This document shows positions 1-9,392 of a stretch of DNA of 64,000 nucleotides, one piece after another (the first letter of the stretch is position 1; every line of letters begins with the position of its first letter). This DNA is from Oscillatoriales cyanobacterium (GTDB lineage Bacteria; Cyanobacteriota; Cyanobacteriia; Cyanobacteriales; Microcoleaceae): contig RDXX01000027.1 in assembly GCA_004292955.1 (NCBI GenBank), positions 1-64,000 on the forward strand, read 5' to 3'. Below the pieces are notes generated by a model that was not told where the DNA came from, searched no databases, and was given only the letters and a program-made list of their open reading frames with translations. The position numbers and the translations under genes are program-made.

Positions 1-832
1 TTTCCCTCTCACGGAGCGGGCGGATCTGTGGTTGCGTTAAACTTACTATTCTGTCGGGAATACTATGTTCTTTCTTTTCGTACATTAACAACTGTTGGCG
101 GTAGACTTCTGTAACTACTAACAGCATTCTATAATGAGATTTGGTTAATAACTGTAGCTGACGCATTCGCTCTATACTAGCCAAATTTCTCTGGATGTAT
201 TGCAGTTGTTTTTTAATGGCTTTTCTTCTTGATTTTCGTCGTGGCTTTTTTTGTTTTGCTATGGTTAGGTATTCTTTTCTGGCTCTGTTTCGATATGTCA
301 AGAGGCTTTTTTTACGGGTGATTTAGTTTGATTGTGTAGACTATCTATGATTTTTTCAGTATGTTCTCGGGCTTGATTTAATAGTCCTAAGTCGGTCGGA
401 TATTTAATGTCGGCTGGCGCACAGGTTGCATCTATAGCGGTTCTCAGAAAGATTCGCGGACGTTGTTGGGCTTGGGCCCTCTTGGTTTCAGTGGTTATAT
501 AACCTGTCAGTCATACCTCACCTTTTTGAGTCTTTGCCGAAAATAAACGAACATGGATGAGTCGAATGGTCTAGCATTACTATAGCCACTTAGACCTAGG
601 AAGTATTGTAGGTATGGGTTTTCTCTTATTTGTTCTACTGTTTCACGCTGAGCTAGTTCCTAATCTCTCTTTGATTATTAATGCCCCCAATGCTATACGA
701 AACGATTTCGCGGGGGCTCCCGTTGAACAGGTGAATTTTTGGGCATATTCATCAACAAAAATTCTGACCATGGAATTATTTTTGCCATGATTACCCAACG
801 ATTATTCTCTGATAATTGTCTTTTCGGTACAT
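1..832 (-). pseudogene. Decayed IS5-like transposase, interrupted by a MITE
   Basis: Read on the minus strand, conceptual translation gives broken pieces of an IS5-type cyanobacterial transposase. The N-terminal piece (about 832 to 531) contains IIPWSEF, GAPAKSFRIALGALIIKERL and PFDSSMFVYFRQR. The middle piece (about 430 to 330) contains DATCAPADIKYPTDLGLLNQ, and the last piece (about 290 to 1) is rich in Lys/Arg (KKPRRKSRRKAIKKQLQYI). In-frame stops and frameshifts separate the pieces, and a MITE lies at 433-530 between the first two, so no functional enzyme can be made. The remnant runs off the left edge of the window. The family assignment rests on remembered motifs; the IS subgroup (IS5 versus IS1182-like) is uncertain. 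Confidence 0.75.
433..530 (+). mobile_element. MITE family A, copy 1 (right end truncated)
   Basis: It begins with TATAGCGGTTCTCAGAAAG and carries the family core (TTGGTTTCAGTGGTTATATA, then ACCTCACCTTTTTGAG), but lacks the last ~10 bp of the right terminal repeat found in the copy at 15689-15795. It sits inside the IS5-like remnant, with the transposase reading resuming at 531. No coding capacity. Confidence 0.75.
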
Positions 833-1030
833 GAACGAAAGTGATGCTGTGCATGGCTTTTGACTAATTTTAGCTCATAGTCTAACACATTACCAGCGCC
901 GATCGCGAGTCAAAGTTTTTTCAGGTAAGGGTTTTAGGCTTATTCAGCAAGCCCTAGCTAGCACTTTCGCCTGTTACAGAACCTTTTTTACAAAACTTTC
1001 CTTGTTTCTTTAGATTCGTTTTGCTTGTCG

Positions 1031-1090
1031 GTACGATCGCCCACTTATCGGCTCGATCGCCCACTTATCGGTACGATCGCCCACTTATCG
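1031..1090. repeat. Three tandem copies of a 20-bp unit
   Basis: The unit GTACGATCGCCCACTTATCG occurs at 1031-1050 and 1071-1090; the middle copy (1051-1070) differs at two positions (GCTCGATCG...). A fourth partial GTATGAT follows. Noncoding space between the IS remnant and the RTX gene. Confidence 0.85.
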
Positions 1091-1143
1091 GTATGATGGA
1101 ATCAATGACGTGGCGATCGACTGACTCACTCTTTTAAGATACA

Positions 1144-1202
1144 AGGGGCGGGTTCACCAACAATAATTGCCACTCAACCAATAATCTCAAAAACCCGCCC
1201 CC
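1144..1202 (-). terminator. GGGGCGGGTT...AACCCGCCCC repeat hairpin downstream of the RTX gene
   Basis: Terminal inverted repeat GGGGCGGGTT / AACCCGCCCC surrounds ~38 nt. It lies about 20 nt after the stop of the minus-strand gene, so it may terminate its transcript. A related element in the opposite orientation lies at 7041-7101, just upstream of the same gene. Confidence 0.55.
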
Positions 1203-1223
1203 ACCCAACGGTAAATCACTTCC

Positions 1224-4200
1224 CTAAATCAACCGGAAATTAGCAGAAGTAATCGCATTAGCACTCACTCCAATCATCACACCCAACTCCTGTCCCGTCA
1301 AGACATTTTTGATGAGAGTTCCCTGAGTATTTTGAGTTATTGCTAACTGATTAAAACTTAAACCACCGCTTAATCCAATTAAATTTTGACCGACGGTAAA
1401 ATCAGAGATTATGTCAAATCCGCGATCGGCTTCTAAGACAAAAATATCATTCCCAATACCACCAGTCAAACTATCATTACCCAAGTCTCCATAAAGAATG
1501 TCGTCGCCCTGACAACCAGTTAGAGTATCGTTATCTTCCCCTCCATAAATAGTATCATTTCCTTCACACCCTCCCAGAATATCTGCTTGTTCGTTACCGC
1601 TGATAAAATCATCGCCAGCCCCGCCGCAAATGGTATCATCACCTTGACTTCCAAACAGCGAATCCTCACCTTCACTACCAAAGATTATGTCATTCCCTTT
1701 GCCTCCAAATAAGGTGTCATTACCCTTGCCACCATCAATGAAATCATCATTTCTGTTACCATAAACGATGTCATCACCTTCGCGACCATTGATGGAGTCA
1801 TTGCCTTTACCTCCGAAGATTAAATCGTTGCCAGCATCGCCCAGGATGATGTCATTATTTTCATCTCCAAATAAGATGTCGTCACCTTTGCCACCGCTGA
1901 TAAAGTCATTGCCTTTATTGCCGTTGAATATGTCACGACTCTCGCCACCATATAAGTTGTCATTCCCAGATTTAGCATCGAATATATTGCCGTTGTTGCT
2001 GCCAAGACATTCATCGTTTTGGGCAGTGCCTATTTGAATGCCGGATATACCGAGTATGGTGTTTTCAACTGTATTTGGTTGGTTTAAGTTGGGATAGTCA
2101 ATTTCATCGCAGATGCAGTCATCGTTGGGGATGTTGTTAGTTATTGGTGTTGGCGTTAATTCGGGTGTTGGTGTTACCTCGGGCGTCGCTGCGGGTGTTG
2201 GCGTTACCGCAGGTGTTGGTGTCGGTGTCGGTGTCGGAGTTAGCGATGGTGTCGGCGTTGGTGCGGGTGTCAGTGTTTCCGCTGGCGTTGGTGTTGGCGT
2301 TACCGCAGGTGTTGGCGTTACCGCAGGTGTTGGCGTTACCGCAGGTGTTGGTGTCGGTATTGGTGCAGGTGTTTCGGTTACCGCAGGTGTTTCGGTTACC
2401 GCAGGTGTTGGCGTTACCGCAGGTGTTGGTGTCGGTGTCGGAGTTAGCGATGGTGTCGGCGTCGGTGTCGCTGTCGGAGTTTCCGATGGCGGGGGCGTCG
2501 GTGTTGGAGTTGGAGTTGGCGAGAAAGGCGTCGGAGTTGGACTTACCTCGGGCGTCGGAGTCGGCGAGAAAGGCGTTGGTGTGGTGACAGGAGTTGGTGT
2601 GGTGATAGGAGTTGGTGTGGTGATAGGAGTTGGGGTTGTTACTGGAGTTGGTGCGGTGATAGGAGTTGGGGTTGTTACTGGAGTTGGTGCGGTAATATTC
2701 ACACTAAAATTACCTAAACCGCTAGCAGCAGACAAATTGCCAACAACATCCTTCACCTGCGATGCTTGCAAATTAACTGTGTAAGTAGCATTATCAGTAT
2801 TATCCCAACTTCCGCCTGGGGGAGTAAACGAATATGTCGCTGTGCGGGGTGTACCATTGCTATTAGTATTAACACTAATAAATCTAGCAGGAATAGCACC
2901 GCCTGACCAATTTACAACAACATCAGAATTTTCTAAACTGCTAACATCAACTCCACTGATATCACTGAAAGTAACTGTCAATGTCTGACTTGTACCACCT
3001 GCTGTAGTAATGTTAGAAATTGGTGCCAAGTTAGCCGTAGGTGGGATGACATCAATAATCGGGATCGTGATATTAGCAGTGCGAGTGAGTTGAGTGGCTG
3101 CGGTGTTATTGTTACCCGCAGCATCTGTGGCTTTAGCTGTGGGAATATCAACTGTGACATTACCACTAGCAGTAGGTGTGACATCAAAAGTGTAAGTTTT
3201 GGCATCAACTGTGACAAAGTTTCCGACAGCAGCATTGGCTACGGTGATATCAGTAGTATCAAAGCCGATGACATTTTCACTGAAGGTAGCAGTGACGGTA
3301 AATAAACCAGTTACTGTGGTTGGTGATGTTGATGTTAAGGAAACTGTAGGTGCGGTGATATCAGCAGTGCGGGTAAGTTGAGTGGCTGCGGTATTGTTGT
3401 TACCAGCGGTATCAATCGCTCTAGCAGCAGGGACATCAACGGTGACATTACCAGTAGCATTCGGTGTGACTGTAAAAGTATAAGTTGTGCCGCTACCTGT
3501 GAAGTTGCTAATTGTACTGTTAGTTAGATTCACGCCAGCGGCGGTAAATCCTGTGACGGTTTCGCTGAAGGTTGCTGTGACTAGGAATGGTGCGTTTGTA
3601 GTGGTTGGTGATGCGGATGTTAGGGCTACTGTTGGTGCAAGAGTATCGGCAGTGCGAGTTAATTGAGCCGCAGCGGTATTGTTATTACCCGCGGTATCAA
3701 TCGCTCTAGCTGCCGGGACATCAACTGTGACAGCGCCGTTAGCATTCGGTGTAACGGTGAAAGTATAGGTTGTGCCACTACCTGTGAAATTGCTAATCGT
3801 ACTGTTAGTCAGATTCACGTCACTGGCGATAAATCCTGTGACGCTTTCGCTGAATGTTGCTGTGACTAAAAATGGTGCGTTTGTGGTGGTTGGTGAAGTT
3901 GATGTTAAGGTGACATTTGGTACAAGTGTGTCTACAATTATGGCTTTGCTATCAGCTAAAGACTGCCCCGCAGGAATAGTTAATGTTGCATTATTGCTCG
4001 CAGAATCTCTTAAGGTTGCACCAGTTGCTAAAGTTATGCCAGTTGAGTTGAGATCCGTGCTGTTTTGTCCGGTGGCTGGAGTATAAGTGCCGACAGCAGA
4101 TGTGCCGGTAAAAGGTGCAATTGTGACAGTGCCGCCTGTATCTAGGTTGACTGTCATGTTACCGCCTGCTAAAGTAACTGCTTCGCTGAAATTGACGGTG

Positions 4201-5648
4201 ACGTTGATGTTGCTAGTTGTGTTGTAACTGCCGTTGGCGGTGGTAGAGGTGACGCTGGTAACAGTTGGCACAATTCCATCTATTACTATTGCTTTATTCG
4301 CACCCAAAGAGTTAGCAGCAGCGGGTGCTGGTAATGTTAAGCTGGCATCAAAAGTGGCAGCATTCTTAATAGTACCGCCGCTTAAAGATAAAGCAGTTGT
4401 GGAAAGATAGTCTAAGTCGGCGCTGCGATCGCCTGCTGCTACTGTGTACCGGAATGTCAAGGTGTTAGTACCGGTGCCTGAGAGGTAACTGGCGACGGGT
4501 GTTGCACCTGCTAAGCTAAGTTGCGGCGTACCCGTGACGTTGACGATTTCAGAGAAGTTAACAGTGATGCCGATGTTTGTGCCGATGCCGTAAGTCCCGT
4601 CTGGGGTGGCTGCACTGACGCTGGTAATCGTGGGGAAGGAGTTAACTGTGATGTTGGCGGTTTCGGTAGCTGTGCTAAAAACGCTGGATGTTGTGTTATT
4701 GGTTCGATCGGTGGTGTAGTTAGCGGTAGTGCCATTTGTGCCGGTAATTCGATCCCAGGCGGCAAAGGTAATGGCGTTGGTGACAGTGCCGCTGTAACCT
4801 GCATTGGGCACAAACCGGATTTTGGTGTTGGCATCACTAGCTAATAGTAAGGCGTTGGTGGCAGAAACGGCTGGGGTGTTTGTCCAGGTTGTGCCATTGG
4901 TGGTGTATTGCCAAGTGCCGTTAGCGGTGTCTAATGCAGTGATGGCGATGCCTTGGGAGGCGCTGGCGTTGGGATCGGTGATTTTTGTGCCGCCGAGGTT
5001 GGCGATGATGGTGGAGATTAATGTGCCTGTACTGGCGCTGTCGTTTTGGTTTTGGGCGTTGAGGGTGGGTGTGCCGCTGTTGTCGAGTGCGGGCGAGTCG
5101 TTGACGAGGACGGTGACGGTGGTGGGGGTGGAGATGATGCCGTCGGTGGCGGTGTATTGAAAGGTTTCTACGCCGTTGAAGTTGGCGTTGGGGGTGTAGA
5201 GGATGTTGCTTTTGGGGTCGATCGCGATCGCAAAGACATAATCATTTGCATTGGGGTTGAAGGTAGCATCAGCGACACCTGTGGTGGGATCTAATTTGGC
5301 GATATAGTTGCGGGTTTGTCCGCCGATGTTGGTGAAATAACCGCCCACATAGGGGTTGCCACTGCTGTCAAAGGCGATCTCTCTAACACCATTATCTGCA
5401 TTGGGGTTGAAGGTGGCATCGGCGACACCAGTTGTGGGGTTTAATTTGGCGATGCTGTTGCGGGTTTGTAGGCCGATGTTGGCAAAACTGCCACCCACAT
5501 AGGGGTTGCCGCTGCTGTCAACGGCGATCGCATGGACACTACCACTCGCATTGGGATTGAAGGTAGCATCGGCGGCACCAGTTGTGGGGTTTAATTTGGC
5601 GATATTGTTGCGGGATTGTCCGCCAATGTTGGTGAAAGAGCCGCCCAC
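1224..5648 (-). CDS. Delta-60 / Ig-like / RTX C-terminal part of a giant surface protein (frameshifted from the N-terminal part)
   Basis: 1474 residues from the first ATG, but the same frame is open further upstream to about 5737, where it meets the DUF4347 ORF; both are almost certainly one ancestral gene. Order: delta-60 repeats ([18 protein letters not shown], roughly residues 1-150), a cadherin-like linker, long Ig-like repeats (about 300-1000; pattern [27 protein letters not shown]), a Pro/Thr-rich linker (about 1000-1180) and hemolysin-type calcium-binding nonapeptides (GGKGNDSI..., about 1210-1400), ending [12 protein letters not shown] repeats near the C-terminus are the hallmark of type I secretion; the protein is probably exported to the cell surface or sheath in a Ca-dependent fold. 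The delta-60 repeats probably form a beta-propeller. No ABC/HlyD type I secretion genes adjoin it. The substrate or partner is unknown. Confidence 0.85.
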   Translation of the reverse strand: MGGSFTNIGGQSRNNIAKLNPTTGAADATFNPNASGSVHAIAVDSSGNPYVGGSFANIGLQTRNSIAKLNPTTGVADATFNPNADNGVREIAFDSSGNPYVGGYFTNIGGQTRNYIAKLDPTTGVADATFNPNANDYVFAIAIDPKSNILYTPNANFNGVETFQYTATDGIISTPTTVTVLVNDSPALDNSGTPTLNAQNQNDSASTGTLISTIIANLGGTKITDPNASASQGIAITALDTANGTWQYTTNGTTWTNTPAVSATNALLLASDANTKIRFVPNAGYSGTVTNAITFAAWDRITGTNGTTANYTTDRTNNTTSSVFSTATETANITVNSFPTITSVSAATPDGTYGIGTNIGITVNFSEIVNVTGTPQLSLAGATPVASYLSGTGTNTLTFRYTVAAGDRSADLDYLSTTALSLSGGTIKNAATFDASLTLPAPAAANSLGANKAIVIDGIVPTVTSVTSTTANGSYNTTSNINVTVNFSEAVTLAGGNMTVNLDTGGTVTIAPFTGTSAVGTYTPATGQNSTDLNSTGITLATGATLRDSASNNATLTIPAGQSLADSKAIIVDTLVPNVTLTSTSPTTTNAPFLVTATFSESVTGFIASDVNLTNSTISNFTGSGTTYTFTVTPNANGAVTVDVPAARAIDTAGNNNTAAAQLTRTADTLAPTVALTSASPTTTNAPFLVTATFSETVTGFTAAGVNLTNSTISNFTGSGTTYTFTVTPNATGNVTVDVPAARAIDTAGNNNTAATQLTRTADITAPTVSLTSTSPTTVTGLFTVTATFSENVIGFDTTDITVANAAVGNFVTVDAKTYTFDVTPTASGNVTVDIPTAKATDAAGNNNTAATQLTRTANITIPIIDVIPPTANLAPISNITTAGGTSQTLTVTFSDISGVDVSSLENSDVVVNWSGGAIPARFISVNTNSNGTPRTATYSFTPPGGSWDNTDNATYTVNLQASQVKDVVGNLSAASGLGNFSVNITAPTPVTTPTPITAPTPVTTPTPITTPTPITTPTPVTTPTPFSPTPTPEVSPTPTPFSPTPTPTPTPPPSETPTATPTPTPSLTPTPTPTPAVTPTPAVTETPAVTETPAPIPTPTPAVTPTPAVTPTPAVTPTPTPAETLTPAPTPTPSLTPTPTPTPTPAVTPTPAATPEVTPTPELTPTPITNNIPNDDCICDEIDYPNLNQPNTVENTILGISGIQIGTAQNDECLGSNNGNIFDAKSGNDNLYGGESRDIFNGNKGNDFISGGKGDDILFGDENNDIILGDAGNDLIFGGKGNDSINGREGDDIVYGNRNDDFIDGGKGNDTLFGGKGNDIIFGSEGEDSLFGSQGDDTICGGAGDDFISGNEQADILGGCEGNDTIYGGEDNDTLTGCQGDDILYGDLGNDSLTGGIGNDIFVLEADRGFDIISDFTVGQNLIGLSGGLSFNQLAITQNTQGTLIKNVLTGQELGVMIGVSANAITSANFRLI
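1440..2010 (-). repeat. RTX nonapeptide repeat block
   Basis: Encodes about 15 consecutive GGxGxD-type units (for example GGKGND, GDAGND, GSEGED). Each is expected to bind Ca2+ in a parallel beta-roll. The DNA is a degenerate 27-bp repeat. Confidence 0.85.
2140..2700 (-). repeat. Low-complexity Pro/Thr linker minisatellite
   Basis: Codes for [17 protein letters not shown]-like sequence. The DNA is built from short GGTGTTGGCGTTACCGCA-like units and is prone to slippage. The plus strand shows an open GVGVGVG frame only because of the repeat. Confidence 0.85.
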
Positions 5649-5668
5649 ATAGGGGTTGCCACTGCTGT

Positions 5669-6817
5669 CTATGGCGATCGTATAGACAAAACTATTCGCA
5701 TTCGGGTTAAAGGTAGCATCGGCGGCACCAGTTGTGGGTTTAATTTGGCGATATTGTTGCGGGATTGTCCGCCGATGTTGGTGAAAGCGCCGACCACATA
5801 GGGGTTGCCACTGCTGTCTAAGGCGATCGCATAGACACTACCATTAACATTCGGGTTGAAGGTGGCATCGGCGACACCAGTTGTGGGGTCTAATTTGGCG
5901 ATACGTCCGCGGGGTTGTCCGCCGATGTTGTTGAAAAAGCCGCCCACTATGAGGTTGCCACTGCTGTCTATGGCGATCGCTAAGACACTATCATCCGCAT
6001 TTGGGTTGAAGGTGCTATCTAATGTCCCATCGCTATTCAACCGAGCGATATTGTTGCGTGCGAGTCCACCGATGGTGGTAAAACGGCCCCCGACATAAAT
6101 CCAGTCATTAATAATCGCTGTACCGTTGGTGGGGGCAGTAGTGATGCTTTGAACTTTCGGTCTTCCGCTACCTGTGTCGTTGGCGAGTACGTCAATGCTA
6201 ACTGCCGACGAGTTGACGGGAATGGCTTTGTTGTCGGGGTTGACGGTGGCTAGTATGTGGCTGTAAGCACTGAGGGTGTTGAGGTTAAATGCTACTGCTG
6301 TTTCTATCGGGCCTGTTTGTACTTCTAATTCCCAGTCTCCGCCTAATTCAGCACTGCCAGTAGGATTAGCTGAAGCGGCGATATTGGCCTCAATGATTTC
6401 ACTCAATCGCTTGACGAAATTTTTGCCAGCTTCTCCTTTGCCTATTTCACACCCATATAATAAGATGTCTGCGTTAGCTATCAGGGCGTTTCGCCACTGT
6501 TGCAACTGTTGGCTGTAGTTTTCGATGTTGTTGCTGTTGAGTTCTGTCGTGCCTAAGTAAATCTTGCCGGAACCGCCGTGGGTGATGATGTGTAGGGCTT
6601 TGATACCTGTGTGCTGAGCTAGGAATGTGGTGATTTGCTCGATCGCATCGGTCTTATTTTTGAGGATGTAGGTAGCTGTATCTGGTTTGATGCCCTGGAT
6701 TAGGTAGTGGCTGTCGGGTATTGTGGGGTCAAGGATGACGATTTCCCTTGGTTGGTTGCGAAAGGAACCAATCAAAGAGTTTTTTTTATTGGGGTTAATT
6801 TGAACTAGAGTTTTCAT
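5669..6817 (-). CDS. DUF4347 N-terminal part of the giant surface protein
   Basis: 382 residues. Residues ~26-170 match the DUF4347 pattern of large cyanobacterial extracellular proteins: [19 protein letters not shown], then HIITHGGSG (His80) and [15 protein letters not shown] (Cys123). The His-Gly and Gly-Cys pair resembles a caspase-like/CHAT dyad, so peptidase activity is conceivable but unproven. From ~230 the delta-60 repeats start ([20 protein letters not shown]). The last ~20 residues (after NIAKLNP) are out of frame: at 5736-5738 this copy reads TGTGGGTTTAAT where sister repeats read TGTGGGGTTTAAT, so one G is missing. Restoring it joins this ORF to the frame ending at 1224, giving a protein of roughly 1860 residues. 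Start ATG at 6817; the ribosome-binding site is weak. Confidence 0.85.
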   Translation of the reverse strand: MKTLVQINPNKKNSLIGSFRNQPREIVILDPTIPDSHYLIQGIKPDTATYILKNKTDAIEQITTFLAQHTGIKALHIITHGGSGKIYLGTTELNSNNIENYSQQLQQWRNALIANADILLYGCEIGKGEAGKNFVKRLSEIIEANIAASANPTGSAELGGDWELEVQTGPIETAVAFNLNTLSAYSHILATVNPDNKAIPVNSSAVSIDVLANDTGSGRPKVQSITTAPTNGTAIINDWIYVGGRFTTIGGLARNNIARLNSDGTLDSTFNPNADDSVLAIAIDSSGNLIVGGFFNNIGGQPRGRIAKLDPTTGVADATFNPNVNGSVYAIALDSSGNPYVVGAFTNIGGQSRNNIAKLNPQLVPPMLPLTRMRIVLSIRSP

Positions 6818-7040
6818 CTGCTTTTCGTTCTAGTAGAATAAGTTGTTGTTAACTTGGTCTAGCTCGATCGCCAAATTTAATTTTTTATCTGCGGCAATTC
6901 TACCTGCTAGCAGACGAAACGCTAGATTTTTAACTACTAGGAATTTAGCAAGGTTCTCTTCGAGAATCAATGGCTTAGCTTCTCATTTACCAAATCTTTA
7001 TTTTATAAGTAATTTTACATAAATCATAAAAATTTAAGAA

Positions 7041-7101
7041 GTGGGGCGGGTTTATGAGATTGTGGGTTTTAGCCAATTATTGGAGCGTAAAACCCGCCCT
7101 T
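7041..7101 (+). repeat. Inverted copy of the GGGGCGGGTT element
   Basis: GGGGCGGGTT at the left and AAAACCCGCCC at the right enclose a core whose reverse complement resembles the element at 1144-1202 (shared CAATAATTG and ACAATCTCA/ATAATCTCA blocks). Its position upstream of the DUF4347 gene means that gene is bracketed by inverted copies. Confidence 0.6.
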
Positions 7102-7124
7102 ACATTTGGGATATATAAAAAAGA

Positions 7125-7235
7125 TATAGCCTTTCTCAAAAAGATGAGGTATGAATGACAGCTTACATAACCTCCCAGACAAAGAGGGCTCGCATCCCAA
7201 CAACGTCCGCGAATATGAGAGCTAGATCCGCTATA
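7125..7235 (-). mobile_element. MITE family A, copy 2 (reverse orientation, complete)
   Basis: Starts TATAGCCTTTCTCAAAAAGA and ends GATCCGCTATA, the reverse-complement ends of the family-A element, 111 bp. The terminal A of the element is also the A of an ATG at 7235, so the insertion abuts or creates the first start codon of the next ORF. Confidence 0.8.
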
Positions 7236-7249
7236 TGCCTCTAAATTCT

Positions 7250-8314
7250 ATGAATAACGAACGAGCCACTTTCAATACAGTCCACGAACACGATATTTTT
7301 GGCGATCGCGATTTGCCATCTTGGTTAACCGAACAACAAATTAGCCTCGCTTGTACTACCTATCAAACGAGCAGGTTAATGTTAATCGGTGCTGTACCAG
7401 AAACCAACAGAATCTCGGCTTTTTGGCGAATATTCGATCGCGCAATGGGACTTTTCTGCACGCCGGAACGCCTCTACCTCAGCTCAAAATATCAACTCTG
7501 GCAATTAGACAATGTGCTAGCTGCGGGTGGACAACATCAAGGTTACGATCGCCTTTACATACCGCGCATCGCCCACACCACAGGAGATATCGACATTCAC
7601 GATATCGCTGTCGATAAAAATAACCAAATCCTGTTTATTAGCACGTTGTTTAATTGTATCGCTACTTTGAGCGATCGCCACAGTTGCAAACCTTTATGGA
7701 AACCACCGTTTATCTCACAATACATCAACGAAGATCGCTGCCATCTCAACGGTTTGGCGATGGTGGATGGCGAGGCGAAATATGTCACGGCTTCGAGTCA
7801 GTTGGATGTGGTGGATGGCTGGCGCGATCGCAGAAAAAATGGCGGCATAGTGATTGATGTCGCATCTAATGATATCATCGCTACGGGATTGTCGATGCCG
7901 CATTCACCTCGCTGGTATCGAGATAAGTTGTGGTTGCTGAATTCGGGGAGAGGAGAATTTGGTTATGTCGATTTAGAGACAGGGAAATTTCAGGCGATCG
8001 CATTTTGTCCGGCATATGTCCGAGGATTGGCTTTTTGGCAAAATTGGGCGATTGTTGGATTGTCGAAACCGAGGGGTGGTGACAATACTTTTAGCGGTTT
8101 AGAGTTGGATGAGTTGTTGGTAGCCAAAGATGCTGAGGCTCGCTGCGGTATGATGGTGATAGATTTGACTACTGGTGCGATCGTACATTGGTTGCGGTTT
8201 GAAGGAGTTGTCACAGAACTTTATGATGTGCAGGTGATTCCGGGAGTGCAAAAGCCGATGGCTTTGGGTTTTCAAACGGAAGAAATTGCTCAGTTAATTA
8301 CTTTGGAACTTTAA
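7250..8314 (+). CDS. TIGR03032 family protein (beta-propeller-like, unknown function)
   Basis: About 354 residues. It has the conserved features I associate with TIGR03032: SWLTEQQISLACTTYQ near the N-terminus, FDRAMGLF, a central DIHDIAVD...LFISTLFNCIATL, HLNGLAM, a GGIVIDVASN strand, MPHSPRWY, WLLNSGRGEFGYVDLETG and a C-terminal VTELYDVQVIPG. The regular strand-turn pattern suggests a six-bladed propeller. No signal peptide. Function is not known; relatives occur with glycosylation or prolyl-hydroxylation genes in other bacteria, but no such neighbour is present here. I take the ATG at 7250 because the in-frame ATG at 7235 lies on the MITE junction; neither has a good ribosome-binding site. 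Confidence 0.8.
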   Translation: MNNERATFNTVHEHDIFGDRDLPSWLTEQQISLACTTYQTSRLMLIGAVPETNRISAFWRIFDRAMGLFCTPERLYLSSKYQLWQLDNVLAAGGQHQGYDRLYIPRIAHTTGDIDIHDIAVDKNNQILFISTLFNCIATLSDRHSCKPLWKPPFISQYINEDRCHLNGLAMVDGEAKYVTASSQLDVVDGWRDRRKNGGIVIDVASNDIIATGLSMPHSPRWYRDKLWLLNSGRGEFGYVDLETGKFQAIAFCPAYVRGLAFWQNWAIVGLSKPRGGDNTFSGLELDELLVAKDAEARCGMMVIDLTTGAIVHWLRFEGVVTELYDVQVIPGVQKPMALGFQTEEIAQLITLEL

Positions 8315-8348
8315 CCGCTGATGGTGGCGGATGGACGCACGGGTAGCT

Positions 8349-8412
8349 AGAAACCGGGTTTTTGCGAGAATACTTCGTTACTGTCGGTAAAAATCGTAAA
8401 AACCCGGTTTCT
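8349..8412. terminator. Bidirectional terminator-like hairpin between convergent genes
   Basis: A 15-bp perfect stem, AGAAACCGGGTTTTT pairing with AAAAACCCGGTTTCT, with a ~34-nt loop. It lies between the 3' ends of the TIGR03032 gene (plus) and the ABC ATPase gene (minus), with T-runs on both strands. Confidence 0.6.
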
Positions 8413-8438
8413 TGGATTGTGCGCGAGGGTCAGAAATG

Positions 8439-9338
8439 TTAAGATAGAGTTTGTTTTGTAACCTCTACATAAATATGTTCTAACCGCACCGGATAGCGAG
8501 CTATTGAATCAATAGAAATCCCATCAAAACGCAAAATAATATCCTTTAATTCCAAACGTTCCGGCAGCCAAAAAGCCAAATCGCTACCGTAGCGGCGGGG
8601 AATAAAACTGTATTCTGCTGCGCGGGCGATGACTTCAGCTTCTGCGTCGGTTTTAACCACAATAATTTCCTGAGCCGGAATTAGTTTTTGCAACTCCTCC
8701 AAACTGCCCTCAGCCACAATACTACCATTCTTTAAAATCCCAATTCTCTGACACAAACGCTCAGCTTCATCCAACAAATGAGTTGTTAGCAAAATCGTAA
8801 TTCCTTCCGATTGCAAACGCTGAATCAACTCCCAAATTTCATAACGAGCCTCAATATCTAAACCAGTTGTTGGTTCATCTAAAATTACTAATTTAGGCTG
8901 GTGAACCAAAGCCACCGCAATATTCAAACGGCGCTGCATTCCTCCGCTCAAAGTTTCCACCGGACTTTGAGCTCTATCTATCAAATTTACTGCTTTTAAG
9001 CATTGTTCTACTTGATATCGGCGCTGTTGGCGCTCTAAACCATAAATTTGAGCAAAAAAATTGAGGTTTTCTGCACAGCTAAGGCTTTTGTAAAGCAAAT
9101 TTTCTTGAGGCGCTACACCGATTAACAGTTTAGTAGCTTCCGAAACAGGTTCGCCATTGATGAAAACCTTACCGCTGTCAGCATTTAGCAAATTGCATAA
9201 AATATTGATAGTTGTAGTTTTGCCCGCCCCATTTGGCCCCAGCAAACCGTAAATTTCGCCAGCTTGAATGTGCAGTGTTAAATTGTTAAGCACTGAACGT
9301 TCGCCGTAAGCCTTATTTAGCTTTTCTATTTGCAGCAC
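8439..9338 (-). CDS. ABC exporter ATP-binding protein (ABC-2 type)
   Basis: 299 residues. All ATPase motifs are present: Walker A GPNGAGKTT (about residue 35), Q-loop GVAPQENLLY, signature ETLSGGMQRRL (about 138), Walker B LVILDEPTTGLD and the switch His in LLTTHLLDEAERLC. The C-terminal ~80 residues form the extra domain typical of CcmA/DrrA-like exporters. It lies 54 nt downstream of the permease gene on the same strand, so the two form an operon and presumably one ABC-2 transporter (homodimeric ATPase plus permease dimer) in the cytoplasmic membrane. The substrate cannot be told; drugs, lipids or polysaccharide are all possible. Confidence 0.9.
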   Translation of the reverse strand: MLQIEKLNKAYGERSVLNNLTLHIQAGEIYGLLGPNGAGKTTTINILCNLLNADSGKVFINGEPVSEATKLLIGVAPQENLLYKSLSCAENLNFFAQIYGLERQQRRYQVEQCLKAVNLIDRAQSPVETLSGGMQRRLNIAVALVHQPKLVILDEPTTGLDIEARYEIWELIQRLQSEGITILLTTHLLDEAERLCQRIGILKNGSIVAEGSLEELQKLIPAQEIIVVKTDAEAEVIARAAEYSFIPRRYGSDLAFWLPERLELKDIILRFDGISIDSIARYPVRLEHIYVEVTKQTLS

Positions 9339-9392
9339 TGGTTAAAATCTCCTAGTTTTTTCTCTAAATTATCTTTGAATTCCCTGATTTAT

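Noticed and set aside
2113-2784. Plus-strand open frame coding for Gly/Val repeats
   Set aside because: It is the antisense of the Pro/Thr linker of the RTX gene; repeat composition keeps the frame open. No start signals or family.
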